Below are positions 18,126 through 25,501 of a stretch of DNA of 64,000 nt, piece by piece. The notes beneath the pieces are model-generated. The model saw nothing but the letters and a program-made list of their open reading frames with translations. It did no database searches and was not told where the DNA came from. The stretch is from Paludibaculum fermentans (GTDB lineage Bacteria; Acidobacteriota; Terriglobia; Bryobacterales; Bryobacteraceae). Position numbers and translations under genes: made by a program. Within the stretch, counting starts at the first letter, position 1. The number at the start of each line of letters is the position of its first letter. Where the stretch lies: assembly GCF_015277775.1 (NCBI RefSeq), contig NZ_CP063849.1, positions 806,001 through 870,000 on the forward strand, written 5' to 3'.

Positions 18126-19009
18126 AACTAAAATCTCCTTGTAAACGAAAATGGCCGGCGTGGGTGCCGGCGCGATTCCAGGGTAAGGGGGGTGTCAAGG
18201 GGAAAGGGGCTGATTTCGAGAGGTGGGTGTTGCAAAGAAAGAGAAAAAAGAGTTTCAGGCCTGGTGACTGAAGAATCCTTAATGAGGGAAGTGGGGGAGA
18301 AGTGGGGGAGGTGAGTGGGTTTTCGCGGCTGAGGGGGGGGCAGGAAGATCGGGACTCGCCGCGGAGCACGGCTGGTGCCCTGGCGAGAATATTGGGGATG
18401 GGTGCCCATACCAACTGGGTTTCTCCTCCTCCTGGCTGATTGCAGACAGCTAAGTACTGTTTGTGGGATATGGCACAGGACCAGGCTGCTTAGGCTGGCG
18501 GGGGCCTCCGCTGCGGGCTCGGTGTCTGGCGAAGCGGCGGAATTGCAGAGAGGAACCGGCGGATTGCGGTGAGTTCCATGGTGATTCGCCAAAAATGGCG
18601 ACTGAGTTGTAGTGTCTCGTGGTGCGTCGGGACAGGCTGCTGGGGCGTCCTATCGGCCAGGTTCTACACGCATACTTGGTATTTGACCGTTATACCTGTG
18701 CGAGACCGTTATTGATGATTCCTCCGTTGTTACGAGCCATGCGTTGTTTGCTGTGCTACTAAATAGGGTCGCCGGCATACAAAGAGTAAGACGAATGCAG
18801 TCCAATGCGGTGTGTAAGCGTAAACATTGTCCATTGTACTATTGGGATTAACGCGAGATGGCTGTCTCGCTTCGCGACGCTATTCTCGAATTGAGACATT
18901 CACCAAATGCGCCGCATTGGCAGCATTGGGCTTGGGTTTGGTCCTAAACGTGCACGACTGTGTCCAACCCGCTACATCGGGAAGAAGCACAAGCAGGGAG
19001 TAAACTTTC
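18126..19009. other. 884-base gene-free region, AT-richer toward the PilZ gene
   Basis: No convincing gene on either strand. It starts with the leader of the minus-strand gene, including a GCCGGC-GTGGGT-GCCGGC inverted repeat near 18150-18170. From about 18650 to 18960 the sequence becomes clearly more A/T-rich than the rest of the window, with stretches such as TAAATAG and ATTGTACTATTGGG. This stretch could be the regulatory region of the PilZ gene or a remnant of foreign DNA. No tRNA, riboswitch or transposon end was recognised. Confidence 0.4.
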
Positions 19010-19579
19010 ATGGATGAGCCAGCGTTTGCACAGGCGGCAGGCGGGCAGAGCAAGCAATCCACACCGGAGTCCGACGAAGGCCAGCCAGCATCCTGCGCAG
19101 ACCAAATGTCAGCGGCTGAAATGGGGCAGCCGACTGCAAGCCTCAGCGCTGCGTTGGCAGTGGCCGCTCGGACTGCCCTTCCTTCTGGCGTTGGGGTCGC
19201 AGCGGCCCGACCCGGACGCGGCGATATGCGGTCGGAGCCTCGCTTTCTGGTAAAGCACGATCCGGCGCTCGTTACCGCCCTTGTCGGCGCTGAGTTGGTA
19301 CCGGTTCAGGCGCGCCTGCTGGACCTCTCGCATTCAGGCCTGGGCATGCTTGTGGACGTGCATCTGCCGACGAACGCGTGGATCAAGGTTGAGTTTGGGG
19401 CCACCATTATCTTTGGCGAGGTGCGCCATTGCCGCCTGATGCAGGATGGTCAATATCGACTGGGTGCGCACTCTGATACGGTCCTGTTTCGCCAGGTTCA
19501 GGCGGAGCCAGTCGACGCGGCCCGGCTTTCCCGCGCACTTTGGCCGAACCCCGGCTTGGTCAATCTCACCGGCCCGTAG
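19010..19579 (+). CDS. PilZ-domain protein (possible c-di-GMP receptor)
   Basis: A 189-residue protein. The first 75 residues are a low-complexity Ala/Gln/Ser-rich tail. A PilZ-like beta-barrel follows from about residue 75: RSEPRFLV provides an RxxxR-like motif and DLSHSGLGMLVD the D/NxSxxG motif used to bind cyclic di-GMP, then IKVEFGATIIFGEVRHCR and GQYRLGAHSD complete the fold. These motifs suggest real c-di-GMP binding, although the Arg spacing is not perfect. The output is unknown; such proteins tune motility, exopolysaccharide or transcription. It may form a unit with the small protein starting 185 bases downstream. ATG 19010 is preferred because no upstream start lies in frame. Confidence 0.8.
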   Translation: MDEPAFAQAAGGQSKQSTPESDEGQPASCADQMSAAEMGQPTASLSAALAVAARTALPSGVGVAAARPGRGDMRSEPRFLVKHDPALVTALVGAELVPVQARLLDLSHSGLGMLVDVHLPTNAWIKVEFGATIIFGEVRHCRLMQDGQYRLGAHSDTVLFRQVQAEPVDAARLSRALWPNPGLVNLTGP

Positions 19580-19764
19580 AGTGTGGCCGGTTCACTCAAC
19601 CCGGGCAGGATGCGCGACTCGGCACGCGCCGCCGGCGCCGCCGATAGGAGTTCCGACAACCAACGCCCTGGCATCCATCAGTATTGGCTAACCCGGTTCG
19701 ATCTGCTCAAACATTGGTCTCCGCGAATTCACTCGCACCAGAGCAGCGATATCAATGGAGGGTC

Positions 19765-20022
19765 ATGATGAATCTGCAAGAGCAGACTGTCCCCTGGAAA
19801 AGCACGCCGTTACCGAATGCAGTTGATGCTGCGACTACATCCGAGATTGCATCGGCCATCTTCCTTGCTTCGCGGCAGCACGATCTGCTCCGCCTGTCCT
19901 CCGCACTCGACGACGCGAACTCCTGGTGCGCGGCCGTGGGTGCATCGGGCGAGAACCCCGATGAACGGTGCGACCTGCTCCTCTTCCTGACCCAACTCAT
20001 TCGAGAGAACATCTCTGTTTAG
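19765..20022 (+). CDS. Small hypothetical protein
   Basis: An 85-residue protein chosen from the first of two tandem ATGs (19765 and 19768); a GGAGGG ribosome-binding site at 19757-19762 fits either. It is soluble, with an acidic helical C-terminal half (LASRQHDLLRLSSALDDANS, then RCDLLLFLTQLIRENISV) and two Cys. No known domain was recognised. Composition is gene-like, and it follows the PilZ gene on the same strand, so it may be a partner. The longer frame back to 19684 has no ribosome-binding site. Confidence 0.55.
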   Translation: MMNLQEQTVPWKSTPLPNAVDAATTSEIASAIFLASRQHDLLRLSSALDDANSWCAAVGASGENPDERCDLLLFLTQLIRENISV

Positions 20023-20697
20023 GGTTCCAGCTATGATGATCCGCCCGCCAGGTGGCAGGCCATCCTTCAACTGCTGCGCAACCTGGCTGTCGACGCTCCA
20101 TCCTTTGACCGGTATTCCGCACATGAATAGGCCGGCGGAATTCGGGGCTGGCGTGGGTGAACCTATTCCTCACTTGCCACCCCTCCAGCACGCTCCATTG
20201 GCGGCGCGCGACTCGGGGTACGACCCGCTTTGCTGGTTGGTTGGAGGCTTGCCGTTGCTCCCCCGCTCCTTTCAGTCGCGGCTCAATTTGTGGCTTCCTC
20301 GGCTTTGGGGGCCTGTGGGCCAGGGGGATTCCATTGAAACGTCCGTGTAGCCCGTCGCTGCGCTCTGGGACTGGGGACGAGTGGGCGGCCTCCTCCGCTT
20401 TGGCGGCCCGTGGGTACAGGACGGCGACAGCGTTTTCACAGAGCCGGATCCACCTAACGATTCGACCCAGAGAATTCCTGCCTCGGTCCGAGACCGCCGG
20501 AAGAGAGGCGGCTACGCAGTTCCTGGCGGAGGGGTATGCCGATCCGATTTGGGAGACGGCCCGCGCAAGCTTGGGCGCCGTCTGATGCGACGCCGGGTGA
20601 GCGAAGTGGTTTCCGGCGTTCGGTTCGACGAGGCAGAAATCTTCGGCGATGCGGCACCGCTTGTATCCACGTCCGCATCGGGCGATCCGCCGCAGGT
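20023..20697. other. 675-base gene-free region
   Basis: The region lies between the end of the small protein gene and the convergent ankyrin gene. Open frames exist on both strands, but their compositions (Arg/Ser/Pro/Trp-rich, no family motifs) are those of random high-GC frames. No strong hairpin or repeat was noticed. It may be decayed coding sequence, but no parent family can be named. Confidence 0.35.
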
Positions 20698-21534
20698 TCA
20701 CTTTGCAGGCGTGGGGCGTTTGAGAATGGCGGCGAGATTCGGGAAGCCGGCTCGCTCCGCCGTTTCCAGCGGTGTGCGCCCTTGAGCGTCTTTCAGGGTC
20801 AGATCCGCGCCTAGCGCCACTAGTGCTTCTGTTGCTTTCGTCCGGCCCATGGCGGCGGCCACGTGTAGCGGGGTCTGGGCCTCGTCCCTTGTGCGGGCGT
20901 TCACTTCTGCTCCCTGCCTTACGAGTTCGCGAATGATTTCCGGATGATCTCCCAGGGCGGCGTCGTGGATCGGCTGCGTGCCGATCCGGCTGATGGCTGC
21001 GGGCTTGGCTCCGCGGGCCAGCAGCGCGCGCACACTTTCGAGATCGCCCTTCAAGGCGGCCTCGGCTAGAGGTGTTGTGCCTCCGGTGCCGGCGGTGTTC
21101 GGATCGGCACCCAGAGAGAGGAGCATCTTCGTGACGCCGGGCTGACCGTGTTTGGCGGCATACTCGAGGGACCACGGAGCCGGCGCGGACTGTGCCCGCG
21201 ACGACGGTGCTCCGATATTCCGGAGCATGTATTCGATCCTGCTCCGGTCCTCCGCGTCAGCAATCCGGGCAGCGGCGTCGAAGGGGGTCCGGCCTTGCCG
21301 GTCGAGGGCTTTGCGATCGGCGCCGGCTTCGAGCAACATCCAGACACAGGCCCTCTGGCGGGCGTCGATGGCAATGTGCAATGGAGGCAAGCCGTTTTCG
21401 TCCGGTTCGTTCAATGCCGGGTGCTGAGCGAGCACCTGCCGCATGCGTTCGGTGTTGCAAGTGCGCGCGGCCTGATGGACTTCGGCAGCGTGGGCTACCG
21501 CCAGAGACGCGAGCAGAGTGATGATCGTTCGCAT
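20698..21534 (-). CDS. Exported ankyrin-repeat protein
   Basis: A 278-residue protein with a signal peptide (MRTIITLLASLAVAHAAEV, cleavage near residue 17). Nearly all of the mature part is ankyrin repeats: ENGLPPLHIAIDARQRACVW, RQGRTPFDAAARI, GTGGTTPLAEAALKGDLESV, GTQPIHDAALGDHPEIIREL, EAQTPLHVAAAMGRTKATEA and AQGRTPLETAERAG, about seven repeats in total. Ankyrin domains bind partner proteins; export suggests a periplasmic or surface role. Short RVEYMLR-type helices lie between repeats 3 and 4. No transmembrane anchor follows the signal. It is oriented like the TPR gene upstream on the same strand. Confidence 0.9.
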   Translation of the reverse strand: MRTIITLLASLAVAHAAEVHQAARTCNTERMRQVLAQHPALNEPDENGLPPLHIAIDARQRACVWMLLEAGADRKALDRQGRTPFDAAARIADAEDRSRIEYMLRNIGAPSSRAQSAPAPWSLEYAAKHGQPGVTKMLLSLGADPNTAGTGGTTPLAEAALKGDLESVRALLARGAKPAAISRIGTQPIHDAALGDHPEIIRELVRQGAEVNARTRDEAQTPLHVAAAMGRTKATEALVALGADLTLKDAQGRTPLETAERAGFPNLAAILKRPTPAK

Positions 21535-21587
21535 GTGGCCAGGATATCCAACTGCCGGAGGGCCTTGGTCCCGGGCAACACCCGCGA

Positions 21588-22004
21588 TTAGGCGACGCGC
21601 AGCAGGGCTCGGGCTACCGCGTCGCGAACGACACCGCCATATCTTCCTTCGGCCAGGGCATCGGCCACCTTGGCGGCCAGTTCGTAGAAATGCTTTGCTT
21701 CCTCACGGTTGCCCAGGTCTTCGTGGGATTTGCCGAGGTTCAGATAGAGCGAGGGATAGAAGTCGCGAACCCGGTCATCGTCGACAGCCGCCGCGTGATT
21801 GAGAGACTTTTGGTTCCACGCCAAGCCGCCGGCCGGCGTCTCCTGATGGCGGGCCATGTAGTGGGCGGCGATGCAGCGCTCGAAGTCGTCCGTGCTCTGG
21901 TTCCAGGCGGTTAGAAACGACCGGGCCGCGCCGACGAAATCGCCGGCGAACTCGCACTCCATGCCCTTGACGCAGAGGCGCACTACGGGGTTGTCCGGAT
22001 CCAT
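21588..22004 (-). CDS. TPR-like protein of unknown function
   Basis: A 138-residue helical protein. Blocks resemble one or two tetratricopeptide repeats: GMECEFAGDFVGAARSFLTA at the start and PSLYLNLGKSHEDLGNREEA, then KHFYELAAKVADAL, at the end. The middle ERCIAAHYMARHQETPAG is recognisable from a small family in Bacteroidota and other bacteria, sometimes mislabelled as an rRNA methyltransferase because of a neighbouring gene. There is no signal or membrane segment, so it should be cytosolic, probably a protein-binding scaffold. It starts 53 bases upstream of the ankyrin gene on the same strand, and the pair could be co-transcribed. Confidence 0.75.
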   Translation of the reverse strand: MDPDNPVVRLCVKGMECEFAGDFVGAARSFLTAWNQSTDDFERCIAAHYMARHQETPAGGLAWNQKSLNHAAAVDDDRVRDFYPSLYLNLGKSHEDLGNREEAKHFYELAAKVADALAEGRYGGVVRDAVARALLRVA

Positions 22005-22440
22005 TTCGATGATGATAGCGCGGAGTGGGGGGCATCTCTAGGCGCACGGGGATGGCCTGGGGCGGCATTTGGGCTTCCATTGGGTCGACAGAGAAGTTCA
22101 GGCAGTTTGCCGGCGCGCGACGCAACTTGTTGGGAGTGGCGCACAGTGAGTGTCACTCCGGCTGGAGTCCTATCAGTTTGAATAGGCAAACAGCGCGGCA
22201 GATTCTGGCGTTGGCTGGGATTTGCCGCCAGATCACGAGGTTGGGTGGGGCTCCTGCCCGTTCAGGAAGTGGGTTCGCACCTGCGGCGGGCCCTGGGCAG
22301 TGCCCAGGGGAATGCTGGGGGTGGCGGCTTCGGATGTTTAGGGTACTGGCGATTACTACTTGAGATGTGGAGGTGGGGTCGGATTGGCGGGAGAAGGCAG
22401 GGAGGACGGCGCTTCGTTGAGATTCAGGAAGTGAATTGTT
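22005..22440. other. Gene-free region left of the insertion sequence
   Basis: 436 bases between the TPR gene start and the IS left end. It would carry the TPR/ankyrin promoter. No gene, terminator or repeat was recognised. The target-like TGTT at 22437-22440 abuts the IS. Confidence 0.4.
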
Positions 22441-22490
22441 TGTACGGCCGCGGACATGGGTGACAATCTGGTCTACCGACATGGGTAACA
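22441..22490 (+). repeat. IS left terminal inverted repeat with two transposase-site copies
   Basis: Contains GACATGGGTGACA (22453-22465) and GACATGGGTAACA (22478-22490), whose starts are exactly 25 bases apart. The whole 50 bases match the inverted right end with one 1-base gap and scattered mismatches. Two phased copies suggest two transposase contacts on the same DNA face region. Confidence 0.8.
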
Positions 22491-22557
22491 GTCGTCGCGG
22501 GGGCTTGTCTGATCGCCTTTCGCGATTCTAGCCGGATTCGTACGCCTGTGGAAATGT

Positions 22558-22630
22558 GGGAATCGCGTAGCGATTTCCAAGCGCGGTGGGAAGCGAGGGA
22601 ATCCTGTTTTTGGATTTCCTCGCTTTCCAC
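22558..22630 (-). terminator. Two tandem strong hairpins after the transposase gene
   Basis: Hairpin 1 pairs GGGAATCGC (22558-22566) with GCGATTTCC (22570-22578) around GTA. Hairpin 2 pairs 19 bases (22586-22604 with 22612-22630), with only G-U exceptions, around the loop TGTTTTT. They lie just past the transposase stop on its strand, inside the IS. They could end transposase transcription or block read-through into or out of the element. Confidence 0.55.
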
Positions 22631-22651
22631 GGTGCGTCATTTCCATGGGCC

Positions 22652-23857
22652 TTACTCAGCGGCCGGCACCGCCGCGGATTCGTCGTCCTGTTGCTCCAGC
22701 GCCTTCGGCTTCTTCCTCATAAACCGATTACGCTCTATGTCCAGCCAGCCGAGCAACAGCATGCCGTAGAACACTTCGAAATAGCGATCGTCAACCTGCC
22801 GCAGTCCAAGCAACTGACGCGCAAAGATCTCGCTGATGAAAATCCTCTGATCCTTGTAGTAGAGATCTCCGTGATTCTGGATCCGTCGTAGCACGAGCCC
22901 TGCCGGGTACTCCACCTCCGGGATCCGACGTGGCATCGGGCGCAACGACGGCTGATAGTGTTTTGCCGGCGTATCGTAGTCCAGGGCTTCATGGGGCCGC
23001 TGCTCGTTGTAGATCCTTTGAAAGTCGTGAAATCGCTTCTGCTGCTGGCGCGGGTTGGCCGCCGGCGGATTCAGCGTGTCCTGTTTCAACGTCCGATGCA
23101 TGCGCTCGTGGCGGCCGTTTTCCTGCGGTGAGGCCGGTGCTGTGCGCTCCGGCAGAATGCCCAGCCGAACCCAGCGCATCGACAACCGACTGAGTCCGCC
23201 AGGCGCCCGCGTCGAAAACGGCGTGCCATTGTCCGTACGAATCACCTCCGGCAGACCGTACTCTCGAAACGCCGCCTCGAAGATCGCAGCCGCATGCTTT
23301 CCATCCGTCTTCGGCGTAATTTGGCAGCGCAGCAAGTACCTGCTGTGGGCGTCCGTGATGGTCAATGGATCGCAACGCACGCCATCACCTGTACGGAACC
23401 AACCCTTGAAGTCCGCGCACCACGTCCGATTGGGTCCATCCACGGACGCAAAGGGCTGCCCGAAGGGCGGCGTCCGCAAGCGTCGCTTTCGTGTGACACT
23501 CAGACCCGCTCTTTTCAGGATCATGGCGATGGTGCTGGGCGCCGGCCAGTGCTTCCTCTCCGGCTCCGCCTCGGCCAACTTCCTCAATAGCTTGCGCGGG
23601 CCCCAGTTCCACTTCCGCCGCTCAGCCAGGATGCGCTCTATGACTTCCTGACTGACTTCCTGCGGGCTGGTATGAGGCGCCCGGCTGCGGTCCTGCAAAC
23701 CGGCCACGCCTTCCTCCTCTCGACGCTTGATCCACTTGTGGACCGTCTTTCTCGATACGCCATAGGCTTCCGCCAGTGCGGTCACGGTCTCGCCTTCGTC
23801 GTACTCCTGCAATAGTTGAACCCGTTGGTCCATTGCTCTGGTCTCCTTCCACGGCAT
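22652..23857 (-). CDS. IS481-family transposase (DDE integrase fold)
   Basis: A 401-residue transposase, catalysing cut-and-paste or copy-type movement of the surrounding IS. Start ATG 23857 (MPWKETRAMDQRV) is the usual family N-terminus; a GTG 6 bases upstream is possible. An HTH lies at about 15-60 (TVTALAEAYGVSRKTVHKWI). The rve core has WCADFKGWF (first Asp), VIRTDNGTPF (second Asp) and SPQENGRHERMHRTLK (Glu), so the catalytic triad is complete. The tail after YNEQRPHEALDY (about 310-401) is typical of longer family members, ending in a basic then acidic stretch. The frame is intact. Expression probably starts from within the right IS end. Confidence 0.95.
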   Translation of the reverse strand: MPWKETRAMDQRVQLLQEYDEGETVTALAEAYGVSRKTVHKWIKRREEEGVAGLQDRSRAPHTSPQEVSQEVIERILAERRKWNWGPRKLLRKLAEAEPERKHWPAPSTIAMILKRAGLSVTRKRRLRTPPFGQPFASVDGPNRTWCADFKGWFRTGDGVRCDPLTITDAHSRYLLRCQITPKTDGKHAAAIFEAAFREYGLPEVIRTDNGTPFSTRAPGGLSRLSMRWVRLGILPERTAPASPQENGRHERMHRTLKQDTLNPPAANPRQQQKRFHDFQRIYNEQRPHEALDYDTPAKHYQPSLRPMPRRIPEVEYPAGLVLRRIQNHGDLYYKDQRIFISEIFARQLLGLRQVDDRYFEVFYGMLLLGWLDIERNRFMRKKPKALEQQDDESAAVPAAE

Positions 23858-23914
23858 CGACACTCATCGTGCCGTACCGATAAGGCGGATCAGATCTCTT
23901 GCGCCGCTGATCTG

Positions 23915-23965
23915 TGTTACCGATGTCGCCGGTCCAATTCGTTACCTATGCCCGCGGACCGTACC
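23915..23965 (-). repeat. IS right terminal inverted repeat with two transposase-site copies
   Basis: Inverse-complement partner of the left end. Contains TGTTACCGATGTC (23915-23927) and CGTTACCTATGCC (23940-23952), again 25 bases apart. Just outside, an 8-bp hairpin (23975-23994, CCCCCGGC/GCCGGGGG) belongs to the flanking DNA. Confidence 0.8.
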
Positions 23966-24069
23966 TGTTGCGGGCCCCCGGCTGGCGCCGGGGGTATAGC
24001 TGGGGGCGGCAGTTTTCGCTGTTCAAGGTGCACGATATTACTGCTCGAAATGCGGTAGCTTTTAGGCAG

Positions 24070-25392
24070 ATGCGGAAGCTGATTGTTTCCATGTTCCTGG
24101 TATTGCCCCAAGCGGTATTGCTCGCTTGCCAATGCAGTGGTCCTGCCACGCCCTGCGCGGCCGCGGCTGGGGCCGATGCGGTGTTCACCGGCACAGTGAT
24201 CTCGATTTCCTCGCCCACGCAGGAGGCGCGGCGGCTCACCGGCAAATTCCCGGAGAAGCCGATGCCTGGATACCTTGTGCGGCTGCGGGTCGGCTCCGTG
24301 CTGCATGGCGTTCCGGCGGGGCAGGAGGAGATGGAGATTGGGACCGACGACGCGCGCTCCTGCGGCTTCGGCTTTGAAGTGGGGCAGGCATATGTGGTTT
24401 ACGCATCCCGGATTGCGGCGGGGTGGCTGCAGACGGGCCGTTGCTCCGGTACGCGGAGTATCGATGAGGCGGCGAAGGATCTTGCCTTCTTTCGAGAGCG
24501 TGCGGGCTTGCCGAGCAGCGGGAGCCTGCGTGTGCACACCAATGCTGAGGGGGCCCGCCAGAAGGGCCCGCTGACGATCGCCCTCGAACACGACGGGTCG
24601 CGGGCGTTCAAGGCCAAGCCGAATCGCCAGGGGGAATTCTTCTTTCCCAGCCTGCCCGCGGGCAGCTACACGTTGCACTATGAGCAGGACGGCGATATGG
24701 AGGGCGATCCCAGAGTGCAGGTGCGGCCCAACGGTTGTATGGAGACCTACTTCCACCGTGCTCCGCGGATGACCGGGCGGCTGAGGCTGAGGTCGGGAGA
24801 ACCGGCGGCGCATGTGGAGGTGGGGGCTGTGGACGGACAGGATCTCACCATCGTCACCACCATGACCGATGAGCAAGGCCGCTTTGCATTGCGCGCCATG
24901 GAAGGTGACCCTCATTATCTGGGCGTCAACCTGGTGGACGCGGCGACCGGGCGCGCACCTTATCCGCGCTGGTTCCATCCCGGGACTTCCGATCGCGCCG
25001 CGGCCACGAAGATCAGCTTCGCCGGGGAGCGCGAGTCCAGGTACTTTGAGCTCACGCTGCCGGACCGGCTGCCGGAGCGCACCGTCGAGGTAGTTGTCCT
25101 GAACGCGGATGGGACGCCGAATGCCTCAGCTACAGTTCGAATCGTGACTGCAAGGGGGGACGAAGTGGCGAACACCAGGGGCAGAGGAAGCCCGTTCCTC
25201 GTTAGCCTACTGGCCGGGACGAGGTACCGGGTTCTGGGGACCACAAGCGGCCTGGATGGCCTATCGCCGACCGCCGCCGACCCAGTGGAGATCGAGGCAG
25301 GGACGGAACCCGTTCACCTCACCCTTCGACTCCCCTGGCGAAGCGGCTCGCCTACGGAAGACCAGCAGCGGCCAGGCGCGATCGGCCACTAG
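24070..25392 (+). CDS. Secreted TIMP/netrin-like domain protein with carboxypeptidase-regulatory-like repeats
   Basis: A 440-residue exported protein. ATG 24070 begins a good signal peptide (MRKLIVSMFLVLPQAVLLAC) followed at once by CQCSGPATPC, the Cys pattern of TIMP/netrin-like OB domains (about 17-150: FTGTVISI, VGSVLHGV, SCGFGFEVGQAYVVYA). LLAC may also be a lipobox, making it a lipoprotein. Repeats of a transthyretin/CarboxypepD_reg-like beta-sandwich then follow, e.g. NRQGEFFFPSLPAGSYTLHY and DEQGRFALRAM. Likely a surface or periplasmic binding protein; no enzyme motif seen. The longer frame back to 23914 runs into the IS end and is rejected. Its promoter region now abuts the insertion sequence. 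Confidence 0.75.
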   Translation: MRKLIVSMFLVLPQAVLLACQCSGPATPCAAAAGADAVFTGTVISISSPTQEARRLTGKFPEKPMPGYLVRLRVGSVLHGVPAGQEEMEIGTDDARSCGFGFEVGQAYVVYASRIAAGWLQTGRCSGTRSIDEAAKDLAFFRERAGLPSSGSLRVHTNAEGARQKGPLTIALEHDGSRAFKAKPNRQGEFFFPSLPAGSYTLHYEQDGDMEGDPRVQVRPNGCMETYFHRAPRMTGRLRLRSGEPAAHVEVGAVDGQDLTIVTTMTDEQGRFALRAMEGDPHYLGVNLVDAATGRAPYPRWFHPGTSDRAAATKISFAGERESRYFELTLPDRLPERTVEVVVLNADGTPNASATVRIVTARGDEVANTRGRGSPFLVSLLAGTRYRVLGTTSGLDGLSPTAADPVEIEAGTEPVHLTLRLPWRSGSPTEDQQRPGAIGH

Positions 25393-25501
25393 GAAGCCAG
25401 GGGCCGCGACATCGGCGCCGGACGTCCGTCGAGCGGGATTACGACTTGGTTGGCCGGGTTCCGGTGGTGCGGCGGGTCGCCCCATGGCGAAGGTTGCTGC
25501 T

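Larger units (their letters stand above)
22441..23965 (-). mobile_element. IS481-type insertion sequence, apparently complete
   Basis: A 1525-base element with one transposase gene on the minus strand, about 50-base imperfect terminal inverted repeats, and the same 4-base word TGTT on both outer flanks (22437-22440 and 23966-23969), a possible target duplication. The left end reads TGTACGGCCGCGGACATGGG and the right end, inverted, GGTACGGTCCGCGGGCATAG. IS481-type target duplications vary in length, so the TGTT duplication is plausible but could be chance. The transposase frame is uninterrupted, so the element may still be mobile. It sits between the TPR gene and the TIMP-like gene and breaks no recognisable gene. 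Confidence 0.85.

Noticed and set aside
19997-21175. 392-codon minus-strand frame overlapping the ankyrin gene
   Set aside because: Arg/Ser/His-rich with no protein-like pattern; the ankyrin repeats in the other frame of the same strand are real.
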